Shown here: piece by piece, positions 8,202 through 15,878 of the stretch
Layout: the number at the start of each line of letters is the position of its first letter
How positions within the stretch are numbered: position 1 is the first letter of the stretch
Source: Palsa-851 sp035534435
GTDB lineage: Bacteria > Chloroflexota > Dormibacteria > Aeolococcales > Aeolococcaceae
DNA length: 64,000 bases
Direction of reading: 5' to 3'
NCBI GenBank assembly: GCA_035534435.1
Contig: DATLRX010000096.1
Span: 1-64,000, forward strand
The notes under the pieces: model-generated
What the model was told of the DNA's origin: nothing
The model's input: the letters and a program-made list of their open reading frames with translations, nothing else
Databases searched by the model: none
Program-made: the position numbers and the translations under genes

Positions 8202-9608
8202 CTACCCGTCGACCAGCAAGCCCTTCAACGGTCCGAGCAGTCGCGCGGAGCGCCGGGAGACGGCCGGGAGGCGACGCAACGGATGCCGGTTCGACGGAGG
8301 AGCGGCGAGCGCACGGCGCCACTCTGTCTCGATCACCTGGAGTGGATCGCGGCCGGTGCAATCCTTCGCCAGGTGTTCGCTCCACAACTGTTCACGGACT
8401 CTTCGGGCCAGGGTCGCGTCGTCAGTGACGAGGTTCACCTCCGTGTCGTTGAAGAGCGAATGCTCGTTGAGGTTCGCCGATCCGACGGTGAGCCATTCGT
8501 CATCGATGATCCCCACCTTCGCGTGGACGTAGACGCCGGGCCGCTCCCGCCCGGCGGTGCCCACGGTGCCGAAGAGCAAGCGGTTGTTTCGGTCCGCGGC
8601 CTTCAAGATGCTGAGCTGACCGCGGGTGTCGTCATTCCCGTTGTTCGGATGTCGCGGCAGCACCATGATCAGACGGAACCCCTCCGTCGGTGGCCGCGAC
8701 AGTTTCTCCTGGAGCAGAGCGACGATCTCCGTGCTCCACAGGAACTGATTCTCGAGATAGATCAAGCGCTTCGCGCGACGAATGGCGCCGGAATATGCCT
8801 CGAGGAGGCTGAAGTCGCCTTTGGGAAGAGCGGCATACGTCTTCTCCGGGACCGTGCGAATGATCTGCACACGGCTGGAGCCCGCCGGGGCTGGGACGGT
8901 CGTCGTCGGTAGCGACTCACCCGTCGTCGCGGTCCATCGCATGGCGAAATGCGCGGCGACGTCCGCAACCGCGGGCCCGGTCAGCGACGCCGCAACATCG
9001 TGCCACCCGAGCTGCGTCGTCTTGTCGTGTGGCGGCCCGTCGAACCGGTCACCCGCAAGATCGGTCAGATCGATACCCCCGACGAACGCGAGCGTTCCGT
9101 CGACGATGATGAGCTTCTCGTGGTGGCAGTGCATCGGACGGTTCTTGCGGTCGAGTGCGCCTCGGATGCGCGTGCCGCGCACCAACCTGTCCATGAGCTG
9201 CTTCGCCTCGGGACGAGACGGGTGCATCACCGGCACCGGCGCACCGGCCCAGACGAGCACGCGCACATCGACACGGGTGGCCGCCTCGGCGAGAAGCTGC
9301 CGCAGCGTGACCAGCTCGGGGGTGCGTTCCATCGCAAAGTCCGGATTCACCGTCCACCCCGCCACGTGCACGAACGACCGCGCACCGCGCACCGCGGCGG
9401 CCATCGCGGGGAGTGCCGCCGCTCCATCGATGTGAACGTCAACCTGATTGCCCTCGCTGGGGCGGGTTCCGCTGCCCCACCCCGAGCTGCCGTGCAGTGC
9501 TCGATCCCAGCCCAGACGCTTCAGGCGACGGATGTGGTGACGCCGGTTGGCACCGTCGATCGTCTCCCCGATCTGTCCGTCGACGGCGGAGAGGAGTTCG
9601 CTGATCAT
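8202..9608 (-). CDS. Phospholipase D / cardiolipin-synthase-like protein with two HKD motifs
   Basis: A 468-residue member of the PLD superfamily. Both catalytic HxKxxxxD motifs are present: HHEKLIIVDG near residue 162, followed by AFVGGIDL, and HAKVGIIDD near residue 360, followed by LTVGSANLNEHS. Two motifs in one chain give a complete active site for phosphatidyl transfer or hydrolysis. No membrane helix is visible, unlike classical cardiolipin synthases. ATG 9608 is chosen because it overlaps the PAP2 stop as ATGA; a longer reading to 9680 would run into the PAP2 coding region. Co-translation with a PAP2 phosphatase suggests a shared role in membrane phospholipid turnover. Confidence 0.88.
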   Translation of the reverse strand: MISELLSAVDGQIGETIDGANRRHHIRRLKRLGWDRALHGSSGWGSGTRPSEGNQVDVHIDGAAALPAMAAAVRGARSFVHVAGWTVNPDFAMERTPELVTLRQLLAEAATRVDVRVLVWAGAPVPVMHPSRPEAKQLMDRLVRGTRIRGALDRKNRPMHCHHEKLIIVDGTLAFVGGIDLTDLAGDRFDGPPHDKTTQLGWHDVAASLTGPAVADVAAHFAMRWTATTGESLPTTTVPAPAGSSRVQIIRTVPEKTYAALPKGDFSLLEAYSGAIRRAKRLIYLENQFLWSTEIVALLQEKLSRPPTEGFRLIMVLPRHPNNGNDDTRGQLSILKAADRNNRLLFGTVGTAGRERPGVYVHAKVGIIDDEWLTVGSANLNEHSLFNDTEVNLVTDDATLARRVREQLWSEHLAKDCTGRDPLQVIETEWRRALAAPPSNRHPLRRLPAVSRRSARLLGPLKGLLVDG

Positions 9609-10327
9609 GCGGTTCTCGACGGTGTGGCATCGAGAGCCGGCCGCCGCAGGCGACCGATCGAGAGGCTCAGACATGTCCACGCGATGCCGAGCAGGAGGCC
9701 TCCCACGACGTCACTCGGCCAGTGAGCGCCGACGTAGATCCGGCTCAGCGCTGTCGCCGCCACGAAGACTGCCGCGAGCAACCAGCACGCTGCGTAGAGC
9801 GGTGTCGGGAGCTTGCGAGCCAGGAGGATCATCGCCAGGACGCTCAGCCAGACAAAGAACCCGACATGCCCGCTCGGGTAGCCGTATCCGATCGTCTTGG
9901 AGGTGATGTGCGCGACGCCGGCCGGCCGCGGCCGGCGGATGATGATGTTCACCACGTTGTACACGACGGCGTAGACGGCGGAGAACACCACGAGCGGCGT
10001 CGCGCGACGGCGCAGGATGAACGTGAGCACGATCACCGCAACGCCCACGCCAATGCCGACGAACCCGGCGAACCCCGACACGAAGGTGTTGAACCATCCG
10101 AACCATGCACCGTTGATCGACTGGACCGCGACCTCGATCGGGCGATCGAAGAAGAACGGCGCCGGGTGAACCGCGACGAGCACCGAGAGGGCTGTGAACA
10201 GCACTCCGGCCACGATCGCGACCATCATCAGCGTCCAGTTGATGTCGCCAACGAGGCGATGGAGCCTCGACGACGAGGCGGCGGCCTGCTGCGCTCGAGC
10301 GCGCGAATGGACGACCACATGAGCCAT
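9605..10327 (-). CDS. PAP2-family membrane phosphatase (first of a divergent pair)
   Basis: A 240-residue integral membrane protein with about six helices and the full PAP2 signature: IIIRRPRP, YPSGHVGF and SRIYVGAHWPSD. PAP2 enzymes remove phosphate from phosphatidate, phosphatidylglycerophosphate or undecaprenyl pyrophosphate on the outer face of the membrane. It leads a two-gene unit with the phospholipase D gene (ATGA overlap). It diverges from a second PAP2 gene across a 54-bp gap with two inverted repeats, one of which touches its own start codon. The lipid substrate is not readable from sequence. Confidence 0.92.
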   Translation of the reverse strand: MAHVVVHSRARAQQAAASSSRLHRLVGDINWTLMMVAIVAGVLFTALSVLVAVHPAPFFFDRPIEVAVQSINGAWFGWFNTFVSGFAGFVGIGVGVAVIVLTFILRRRATPLVVFSAVYAVVYNVVNIIIRRPRPAGVAHITSKTIGYGYPSGHVGFFVWLSVLAMILLARKLPTPLYAACWLLAAVFVAATALSRIYVGAHWPSDVVGGLLLGIAWTCLSLSIGRLRRPALDATPSRTA

Positions 10328-10367
10328 AATGAAACATTATAGCGTTGTTATCATGTTGACCGTCAAC
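10326..10367. promoter_or_regulatory. Two perfect inverted repeats between divergent PAP2 genes
   Basis: The 54-bp gap between the two PAP2 start codons is AT-rich in otherwise GC-rich DNA. It holds ATAATG-AAA-CATTAT (10326-10340), which overlaps the start codon of the leftward gene, and GTTGAC-C-GTCAAC (10355-10367). Both have perfect 6-bp arms. They lie where both promoters must be, so they are good candidates for operators controlling both PAP2 units. No regulator gene is adjacent. Confidence 0.5.
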
Positions 10368-10381
10368 CGGCGGGCTGCCGT

Positions 10382-11134
10382 ATGAGCACGAGCGCGGGTG
10401 ATCCCGCGCTGAACGAGGGCACGCCCGCCGCACGCGAGATCATCGCCGGCGAGCCCGGCCCCGCGGCACGCCGCTGGCTGGGACCGGTCGCGCTGATCTC
10501 ATTCGTTCTGTTCGTGGTGCTCACGGTCCTCGTGGCGAGCGGTGCGACTCGAGCAGGGTTCGATCTCCCGGTCGAACGCGCGATGCAACAGGTACCGTGG
10601 GGTCCGCTCACCTACTGGATGACGCTGACCAACGTGACCGGCGGCCTCATCCAGGACCTCTTCGGTGCTGCCGTCGTCATCGCACTCTTCCTGTGGGACC
10701 GGCGAGCAGGCTGGTTGATGGCGCTGGGCGCGTTCGGCAGCCTGATCGACCAGATCGTCAAGGTGTCGATCGCGCGTCACCGACCCACCGCGGATCTGGT
10801 GACCGTCCTCAATCGGTCGAACGGGTACAGCTACCCGAGCGGGCACGCATTGTTCTTCACCTGGCTGGCTTTCATGCTCGCTGTGGCGATATCGCCGCAT
10901 GTCGCGCCTCGCTGGCGAGTGGTGACATGGGCCTTGGCGGCCTTCGTGATTGTTTCTGTCTGCATTGGCCGGATCTGGGCAGGTGCGCACTGGCCCACGG
11001 ATGTGATCGCAGGGTTTCTCCTCGGCCTCACGTGGTCGGCCTTCATCCTCTGGCTCCCGGAGCGCTGGCTGCCGCAACCCAGCCGTCGCTGGAACCCGCT
11101 GCGGTGGCGAACGTCGCGGCGGTCGCACGCATGA
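10382..11134 (+). CDS. PAP2-family membrane phosphatase (second of a divergent pair)
   Basis: This 250-residue protein has a cytoplasmic N-terminus of about 30 residues and then the PAP2 membrane core. Catalytic motifs are KVSIARHRPT, YPSGHALFF and GRIWAGAHWPTD. It is only distantly similar to the divergent PAP2 at 9605-10327, so it is not a recent duplicate. The C-terminus is Arg/Trp-rich (ERWLPQPSRRW). It overlaps the downstream DUF1206 gene by four bases (ATGA). The likely reaction is dephosphorylation of a lipid phosphate or diphosphate at the outer membrane face. Confidence 0.92.
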   Translation: MSTSAGDPALNEGTPAAREIIAGEPGPAARRWLGPVALISFVLFVVLTVLVASGATRAGFDLPVERAMQQVPWGPLTYWMTLTNVTGGLIQDLFGAAVVIALFLWDRRAGWLMALGAFGSLIDQIVKVSIARHRPTADLVTVLNRSNGYSYPSGHALFFTWLAFMLAVAISPHVAPRWRVVTWALAAFVIVSVCIGRIWAGAHWPTDVIAGFLLGLTWSAFILWLPERWLPQPSRRWNPLRWRTSRRSHA

Positions 11135-12027
11135 CCAGCAGGGCCTCCACGCGCACTCGGCGTCACAGTCCACGGCGCGCGGCCGCGGTGAGGTCGACAT
11201 CACGGCACGCCGAGCATGACGCCAAGAAGGTGGTCACCAACCCGTGGGTCGAGCGCACCGCGCGTCTCGGGTACGTGGTGCGTGGGTTGCTCTACGGCAC
11301 CATGGGCGTCCTCGCCCTCGGGCTGGCAGCCGGCCTCGACTCCGGGAGCACCGATCCGCGCGGTGCACTCGCACTCCTCGGTGGGAACGCGATTGGGCGT
11401 GTGTTCCTGCTCGTGGTGGTTGTCGCGCTCCTCGGCTACGCGGGCTGGGGTTTGATCCGCGCCGTCTACGACCCGCTCCATCGCGGGGACAGTCCCCCGG
11501 AGATCGCGGCTCGCATCGGATTCGCCTGGAGCGGGCTCACGTACGGCGCGCTTGCTGTGTTCGCGGCAGGTCTCCTGCTCGGAGGATCGAAGAGCGATAG
11601 CGGAGACGCGGTCCAGAAGCTCGTGGCATGGGGTCTCCTGCAGCCCGCCGGCGGCGCCATCGTCACCATCGCAGGCGGTGTCGCTCTTCTCGGAGGCATC
11701 GGACAGTTCGTGAACGCGTACGCGGCCGGCTTCCGCAAGGACTTGAAACGCAACACGATGACCCGGGCCGAGCGGGTGACCGTCGACAGCCTCGGACGTT
11801 TCGGCATGGTTGCGAGGGGTGTCATCTTCTGCGTCGTCGGGATCTTTGTCATCACCGCGGGACTCCGCCACAACGCAGGCGACGCGCACAGCTTCGGGCC
11901 CGCATTCGAGGCGGTCGCGCGAGAGCCGTTCGGTCACGTGCTGCTGGCGGTTGTGGCTCTCGGCTTCATCGCGCTCGGCCTCCACTCGTGCGCGAACGCT
12001 CGCTGGGCACGGATGCCGGGCAGGTGA
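11131..12027 (+). CDS. DUF1206 polytopic membrane protein
   Basis: A 298-residue protein with an Arg-rich cytoplasmic N-terminus and about six membrane helices in three two-helix units. Each unit starts with a similar phrase: ARLGYVVRGLLYGTMG, ARIGFAWSGLTYGALA and GRFGMVARGVIFCVVG. This threefold layout is characteristic of DUF1206, a family common in actinobacteria and cyanobacteria with no established function. Translation is coupled to the upstream PAP2 phosphatase (ATGA), which suggests a membrane-lipid or envelope role. That is inference from position. Confidence 0.85.
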   Translation: MTSRASTRTRRHSPRRAAAVRSTSRHAEHDAKKVVTNPWVERTARLGYVVRGLLYGTMGVLALGLAAGLDSGSTDPRGALALLGGNAIGRVFLLVVVVALLGYAGWGLIRAVYDPLHRGDSPPEIAARIGFAWSGLTYGALAVFAAGLLLGGSKSDSGDAVQKLVAWGLLQPAGGAIVTIAGGVALLGGIGQFVNAYAAGFRKDLKRNTMTRAERVTVDSLGRFGMVARGVIFCVVGIFVITAGLRHNAGDAHSFGPAFEAVAREPFGHVLLAVVALGFIALGLHSCANARWARMPGR

Positions 12028-12099
12028 TGATCGCGCGTGCCGCGCCGGACGGCGGCGCTGACCTGATGCGACCGAGACCTGCGTTCATGGACGTCGGCC

Positions 12100-13050
12100 T
12101 TGGATCCTGAAGCTGCCGCCGCACTCGGCGTTTCGCTGACCAACCTCGACGACCCGCTCTTCGACGGAGCCGGCGCGACGAAGCGCGACCTCATCAACTA
12201 CCTCGACGCCGTCGCCGATCGGATCCTCCCGGTGCTGGCCGACCGACCGCTCTCGGTGATCCGTGTGCATCGGGGTCAGGAAGCCTTCATGCAGAAGAAC
12301 CTGCCGTCGTACACACCGGCCTGGGTGCAGCGTGTGACGATGTGGGCCGAGTCGTCGAAGCGCGAGGTGACGTACGCGCTCTGCAATGACCGCCGGACAC
12401 TGATCTGGTTCGGGAATCAGCGTGCCGTCGAGTATCACCCCGCGCTCATACGGATCGACGAGCCGGAACACATGACGCATCTCGTGCTCGACATCGATCC
12501 TCCGCACGCCGATGCGTTTGCCGAGGCCGTGCGCGCCGCACGCGTTGTGCACCAGGTTCTTGTCGACGAGGGCCTCGACGCCGTCATCAAGACGAGCGGC
12601 GCAAAGGGGCTGCACATCTTCGTGCCGATCGACACCAGCGTGTCCATCGATGCAGCCGCGGCGGCTGCTCGGGCGATCGCCGCTCGTGCCGAGCGACTGG
12701 ATCCTGATGCGGTCACCAGCGCCTTCATGAAGGAGGACCGCGACGGCAAGGTGTTCGTCGACGCCACCCGCGTCGGCGGTGCGACCGTCGCGGCCGCGTA
12801 CAGCCCGCGTGTCCGGCCGGGCACGCCGGTGTCCTTTCCGGTGGACTGGGATGCGCTGGATGACATCTCGCCGGCGGACTTCACGGTGCTGACCGCTGTT
12901 CACCATCTCCGCGATGACGATCGCTGGACGTCGCGGATGTCGCAGCCCCAGGCGCTCAGCGCTGCGCTTGTCGAGGAGGGGCGGACCATCCCGGTCGGTC
13001 GAGTCCAGGCCATGCACGAGGGGAAGCGGAGGGCGCGGGAGGGTCGATGA
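12100..13050 (+). CDS. LigD-type DNA polymerase/primase domain protein (stand-alone PolDom)
   Basis: A 316-residue archaeo-eukaryotic-primase-like polymerase. The LVLDIDPP motif near residue 130 supplies the paired catalytic aspartates, KTSGAKGLHIFVPI is the nucleotide-binding block, and FVDATRVGGATVAAAYSPR contains the third acidic residue. In bacterial non-homologous end joining this domain fills gaps and adds ribonucleotides at breaks held by Ku and sealed by LigD. Here it is a separate protein with no ligase or nuclease domain, and no ku gene is in the window. The start is TTG 12100; a stop at 12064 lies upstream in frame and no ATG or GTG is between. Confidence 0.88.
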   Translation: MDPEAAAALGVSLTNLDDPLFDGAGATKRDLINYLDAVADRILPVLADRPLSVIRVHRGQEAFMQKNLPSYTPAWVQRVTMWAESSKREVTYALCNDRRTLIWFGNQRAVEYHPALIRIDEPEHMTHLVLDIDPPHADAFAEAVRAARVVHQVLVDEGLDAVIKTSGAKGLHIFVPIDTSVSIDAAAAAARAIAARAERLDPDAVTSAFMKEDRDGKVFVDATRVGGATVAAAYSPRVRPGTPVSFPVDWDALDDISPADFTVLTAVHHLRDDDRWTSRMSQPQALSAALVEEGRTIPVGRVQAMHEGKRRAREGR

Positions 13051-13096
13051 TCCGGCCGGTGGCGCGACCGGAGGTCCCCGTGGCAGCTGCTTACTT

Positions 13097-13125
13097 ATAC
13101 TGATACTATCATCAGTATTGATAGT
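13097..13125. promoter_or_regulatory. Nested inverted repeats in an AT-rich intergenic patch
   Basis: Two perfect 7-bp inverted repeats interlock. ATACTGA (13097-13103) pairs with TCAGTAT (13112-13118), and ACTATCA (13105-13111) pairs with TGATAGT (13119-13125). A TATACT hexamer at 13096-13101 could be a -10 element. It lies 41 bases upstream of the small gene at 13166. The layout looks like a regulator-binding site with alternative pairings. Confidence 0.45.
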
Positions 13126-13165
13126 CACCAGCTACGGCTGACCTAGCCAGGGGGTCGATTCGGAG

Positions 13166-13483
13166 ATGGACGTGTTGGACGAAGCAGTGGCACGCGCCGA
13201 GATCACATGGGTCACGGACCCGGAGATGCTCCTGCCCGGTGAGGACCCGGCATCCGGTGAGATTCGTCACGCCATTCACTGGATCCGGATCTACGGCGAG
13301 TTGATCGGCATGACCAGCGCCCTGTTGGAGCGATCGGAGCCGACGGTGCGCGACATGCATGAGGACGCCGCCCATGAGGCAGGCGGGACCCAGAAGGTCC
13401 TGCGTGCACAGCGTCAGCAGTATCAGGCGCGATACGACTTCTGGCGCGACCGTGCGACTGCCCTGAGCTCGCACAACGATTAG
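13166..13483 (+). CDS. Small hypothetical protein
   Basis: A 105-residue acidic, mostly helical protein with an Ile/Trp-rich segment (HAIHWIRIYGELIGMTSALL), an acidic middle and a C-terminal helix (TQKVLRAQRQQYQARYDFW). No signal peptide or membrane segment is visible, and I recognise no family. The unusual inverted repeats just upstream suggest it is regulated. Codon use fits its neighbours. Confidence 0.6.
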   Translation: MDVLDEAVARAEITWVTDPEMLLPGEDPASGEIRHAIHWIRIYGELIGMTSALLERSEPTVRDMHEDAAHEAGGTQKVLRAQRQQYQARYDFWRDRATALSSHND

Positions 13484-13549
13484 GTCCGCGCCGGCGCGGG
13501 TTTCCGCACTGAGCGACGTCGTGCTCGCCGGCTGCATTCGGGACGTCGC

Positions 13550-15739
13550 ATGATCCTCGAGGGCGTCGTCTTCTTCGCGCTGCTCCTGGCGACGACGCTG
13601 GTTGTTGCGGTGCTGCCACGGACGATGACCGCGCACGCATGGCTGGCGATTCCGTGCTGCCTGCTCGCACTTGCGGGAGCCGGCGCGGCGTTCCTTGCGA
13701 TCGAGCACGACGAACCGGGCATGACCACGCTCGCGATCGTCGCGGTCGTCCTTGTTCTCGTCATGCGGATCGCGCAGCGGCGGTGGAGCTTCGTCGGCGT
13801 CCAGCTCTTCGTCGCGGTCACCGCGGCGGCGCTCTGCTACCTCGCGTACGCCTTTCTCCAGACGTTCTTCGGGCGGCTGCCGGCCCTCGCCGTCGTCCTG
13901 TCGATCCCGCTGCTGCTGCTCGAGATTCTCGCACTCGGCCTGTCGGTGTCCTTCACGTTCGAGATCTGCGACGTGCTCTCGCGCCGAGCGCGTCAGCGCG
14001 TGATCCCGCCGCTGACGCGGGAGCCTTGGGTCGCCCTGCAGGTGCCCACGTACAACGAGCCGGTCGAGGTCGTGGGACCGACACTCCAGTCACTGGCCAA
14101 GCTCGACTACCAGAACGTGCTGGTCCAGGTCGTCGACAACAACACGTCCGATCCCGCGCTCTGGAAGCCGCTCGAGGAGCTGTGCCGGCAGCTCGGACCG
14201 CGGTTCTCCTTCGTGCATCTCGAGGACTGGCCGGGATTCAAAGCGGGAGCGCTCAACGAAGCGACGCCGCAGCTGCCCCCAGAGGTTGAGATCCTCGGGA
14301 TCGTCGACGCCGACTACCAGGTGCATCCGCAGTGGCTGCGCAACACGATCGGCTACTTCGACGATCCGACGGTCGCGTTCATGCAGACGTCGCAGCACTA
14401 TCGCGAGTGGAAGGACAACGCTTATCTGCGCGGCCTCTTCTACAGCTTCCGCTACTTCTTCGACATCACGATGATCGCGCGCAGCCACCGCAACGCGATC
14501 ATCTTCTGCGGGACGATGGGGCTGATCCGGCGGTCGGCGTTCAACGAGATCGGCGGCTGGAACCAGGAGTGCATCACCGAGGACGCCGAGGCGTCGCTGC
14601 GCATGCTCGGCGCGGGCTATCGCGGTGTCTACGACGCGGCCGCGTACGGCGAGGGGTTGATGCCGCTCGACTTCGACGGCCTCAAGAAGCAGCGGTTCCG
14701 CTGGGCGCTCGGCGGCATCCAGATCCTCAAGTTTCACTGGCGCGAGATGGTGCCGTTCGCGAAGCATCGGATGCGTCTGACGTTTGCGCAACGCGTCCAT
14801 TACCTGCTCGGGAGTGTGCAGTGGTTCGCCGAGGCGCTCACGGCCACATTCACGGTGCTGTTGCTGGCAACGGCGCTCGCGATATCGCTGCACGAGCGGC
14901 TCCCGGTGCGGCAGCTGACCGGTGCCGTGCTGGTGGTGCCGCTGGCGTTTGCGGGGACGGGGATCCTGCGCGCGGTGTGGGCCATGCGGCGCGCGTGTCA
15001 CGCCGGCACCAGGGACGCGCTCAACGCGCTGCGCGTGTGGTTCGCGCTGTCGTGGGTCGTGACGCTCGCCTGTGTGCGTGGTCTCGTGCAGCAGCATGCG
15101 GAGTTCCTCCGTACGGCCAAGAGCAAGGATGGTCGCTCGCTGCTCGGCGCGCTCCGGGCGTCGCGTGCGGAGACGGTGCTGATGGTCGCCGGCGTCGTCG
15201 GTGCGGCGACGATGCTGGTGCGCTCGCCGAGCGCGGCGAGCATCGTGCTGGCGGTGCTGCTCCTCTTCGAAGCCTTCGTGTACTCCAACGCACCGTGGGC
15301 GAGCCTGGCGGCCGAGGGCATCATCCTCACGCCGGAGCGACGTGCCTACGCGCAGTCGCCGCAGAACACCGGCGACCGGCCGGTGCGCCGCCGGCCACTG
15401 GCCGCACCCCTTGCGGGCGCCGGCATCGCCGCGAGTGTGGCGGCGGTGGCGTTCGTCGTGCTCGCGTCGCCGAGCCAGAACACGCCCTTCGGCGGGCCGC
15501 AGGCCGACCTGCCGCGGATCGGGAATCTCGTCCCGAACGTCAAGCTGGGACCGATCCCGGATGTGACGCCATCGCCGAGCGCGTCACCGTCGCCATCGCC
15601 GAGCGCGTCGGCAACACCGTCGCCGACCGCTTCAGTTTCGCCGTCGCCGACCGTGTCACCGACGGCCGCTCCGACCCCGACGCCTGGGCCGACCCCCACC
15701 CCGACGCCGGCGTCGCCGACACTTACGCCGTCTCCCTGA
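13550..15739 (+). CDS. Cellulose-synthase-like family 2 glycosyltransferase with Pro/Ser/Thr-rich tail
   Basis: A 729-residue inner-membrane processive glycosyltransferase. It has N-terminal helices (about 1-140), then a GT2 domain with VALQVPTYNEP, IVDADYQVH (DxD), CITEDAEASLRM (TED) and QRFRWALGGIQIL (QxxRW), the full catalytic set of cellulose/hyaluronan-synthase-like enzymes. Several C-terminal helices follow. The last 60 or so residues are almost only Pro, Ser, Thr and Ala, after a final hydrophobic segment (AASVAAVAFVVLAS). This low-complexity tail is unusual for the family and probably lies outside the cell. No PilZ domain is visible. The product should be an exported polysaccharide or glycolipid. 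Confidence 0.88.
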   Translation: MILEGVVFFALLLATTLVVAVLPRTMTAHAWLAIPCCLLALAGAGAAFLAIEHDEPGMTTLAIVAVVLVLVMRIAQRRWSFVGVQLFVAVTAAALCYLAYAFLQTFFGRLPALAVVLSIPLLLLEILALGLSVSFTFEICDVLSRRARQRVIPPLTREPWVALQVPTYNEPVEVVGPTLQSLAKLDYQNVLVQVVDNNTSDPALWKPLEELCRQLGPRFSFVHLEDWPGFKAGALNEATPQLPPEVEILGIVDADYQVHPQWLRNTIGYFDDPTVAFMQTSQHYREWKDNAYLRGLFYSFRYFFDITMIARSHRNAIIFCGTMGLIRRSAFNEIGGWNQECITEDAEASLRMLGAGYRGVYDAAAYGEGLMPLDFDGLKKQRFRWALGGIQILKFHWREMVPFAKHRMRLTFAQRVHYLLGSVQWFAEALTATFTVLLLATALAISLHERLPVRQLTGAVLVVPLAFAGTGILRAVWAMRRACHAGTRDALNALRVWFALSWVVTLACVRGLVQQHAEFLRTAKSKDGRSLLGALRASRAETVLMVAGVVGAATMLVRSPSAASIVLAVLLLFEAFVYSNAPWASLAAEGIILTPERRAYAQSPQNTGDRPVRRRPLAAPLAGAGIAASVAAVAFVVLASPSQNTPFGGPQADLPRIGNLVPNVKLGPIPDVTPSPSASPSPSPSASATPSPTASVSPSPTVSPTAAPTPTPGPTPTPTPASPTLTPSP

Positions 15740-15823
15740 TCGAGCTGAGGCGCATGCCTCGCGAGTCTTCCGGGGACAAAGCATCGACCGGATATCTCGC
15801 ATATCGATCCAGCCGGCGAACCT

Positions 15824-15840
15824 CGTCCTCGAGGAGGACG
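15824..15840. promoter_or_regulatory. Inverted repeat before the two-component operon
   Basis: CGTCCTC-GAG-GAGGACG is a perfect 7-bp-arm inverted repeat with a 3-bp centre, ending 38 bases before the kinase start. It could be an operator or the stem of a terminator for the glycosyltransferase gene. The centre is too short for a stable loop, which favours a protein-binding site. No T-run follows. Confidence 0.35.
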
Positions 15841-15878
15841 TCAGACCCTCAGCGCTCCGCTAGGCTCGGATCACGACG

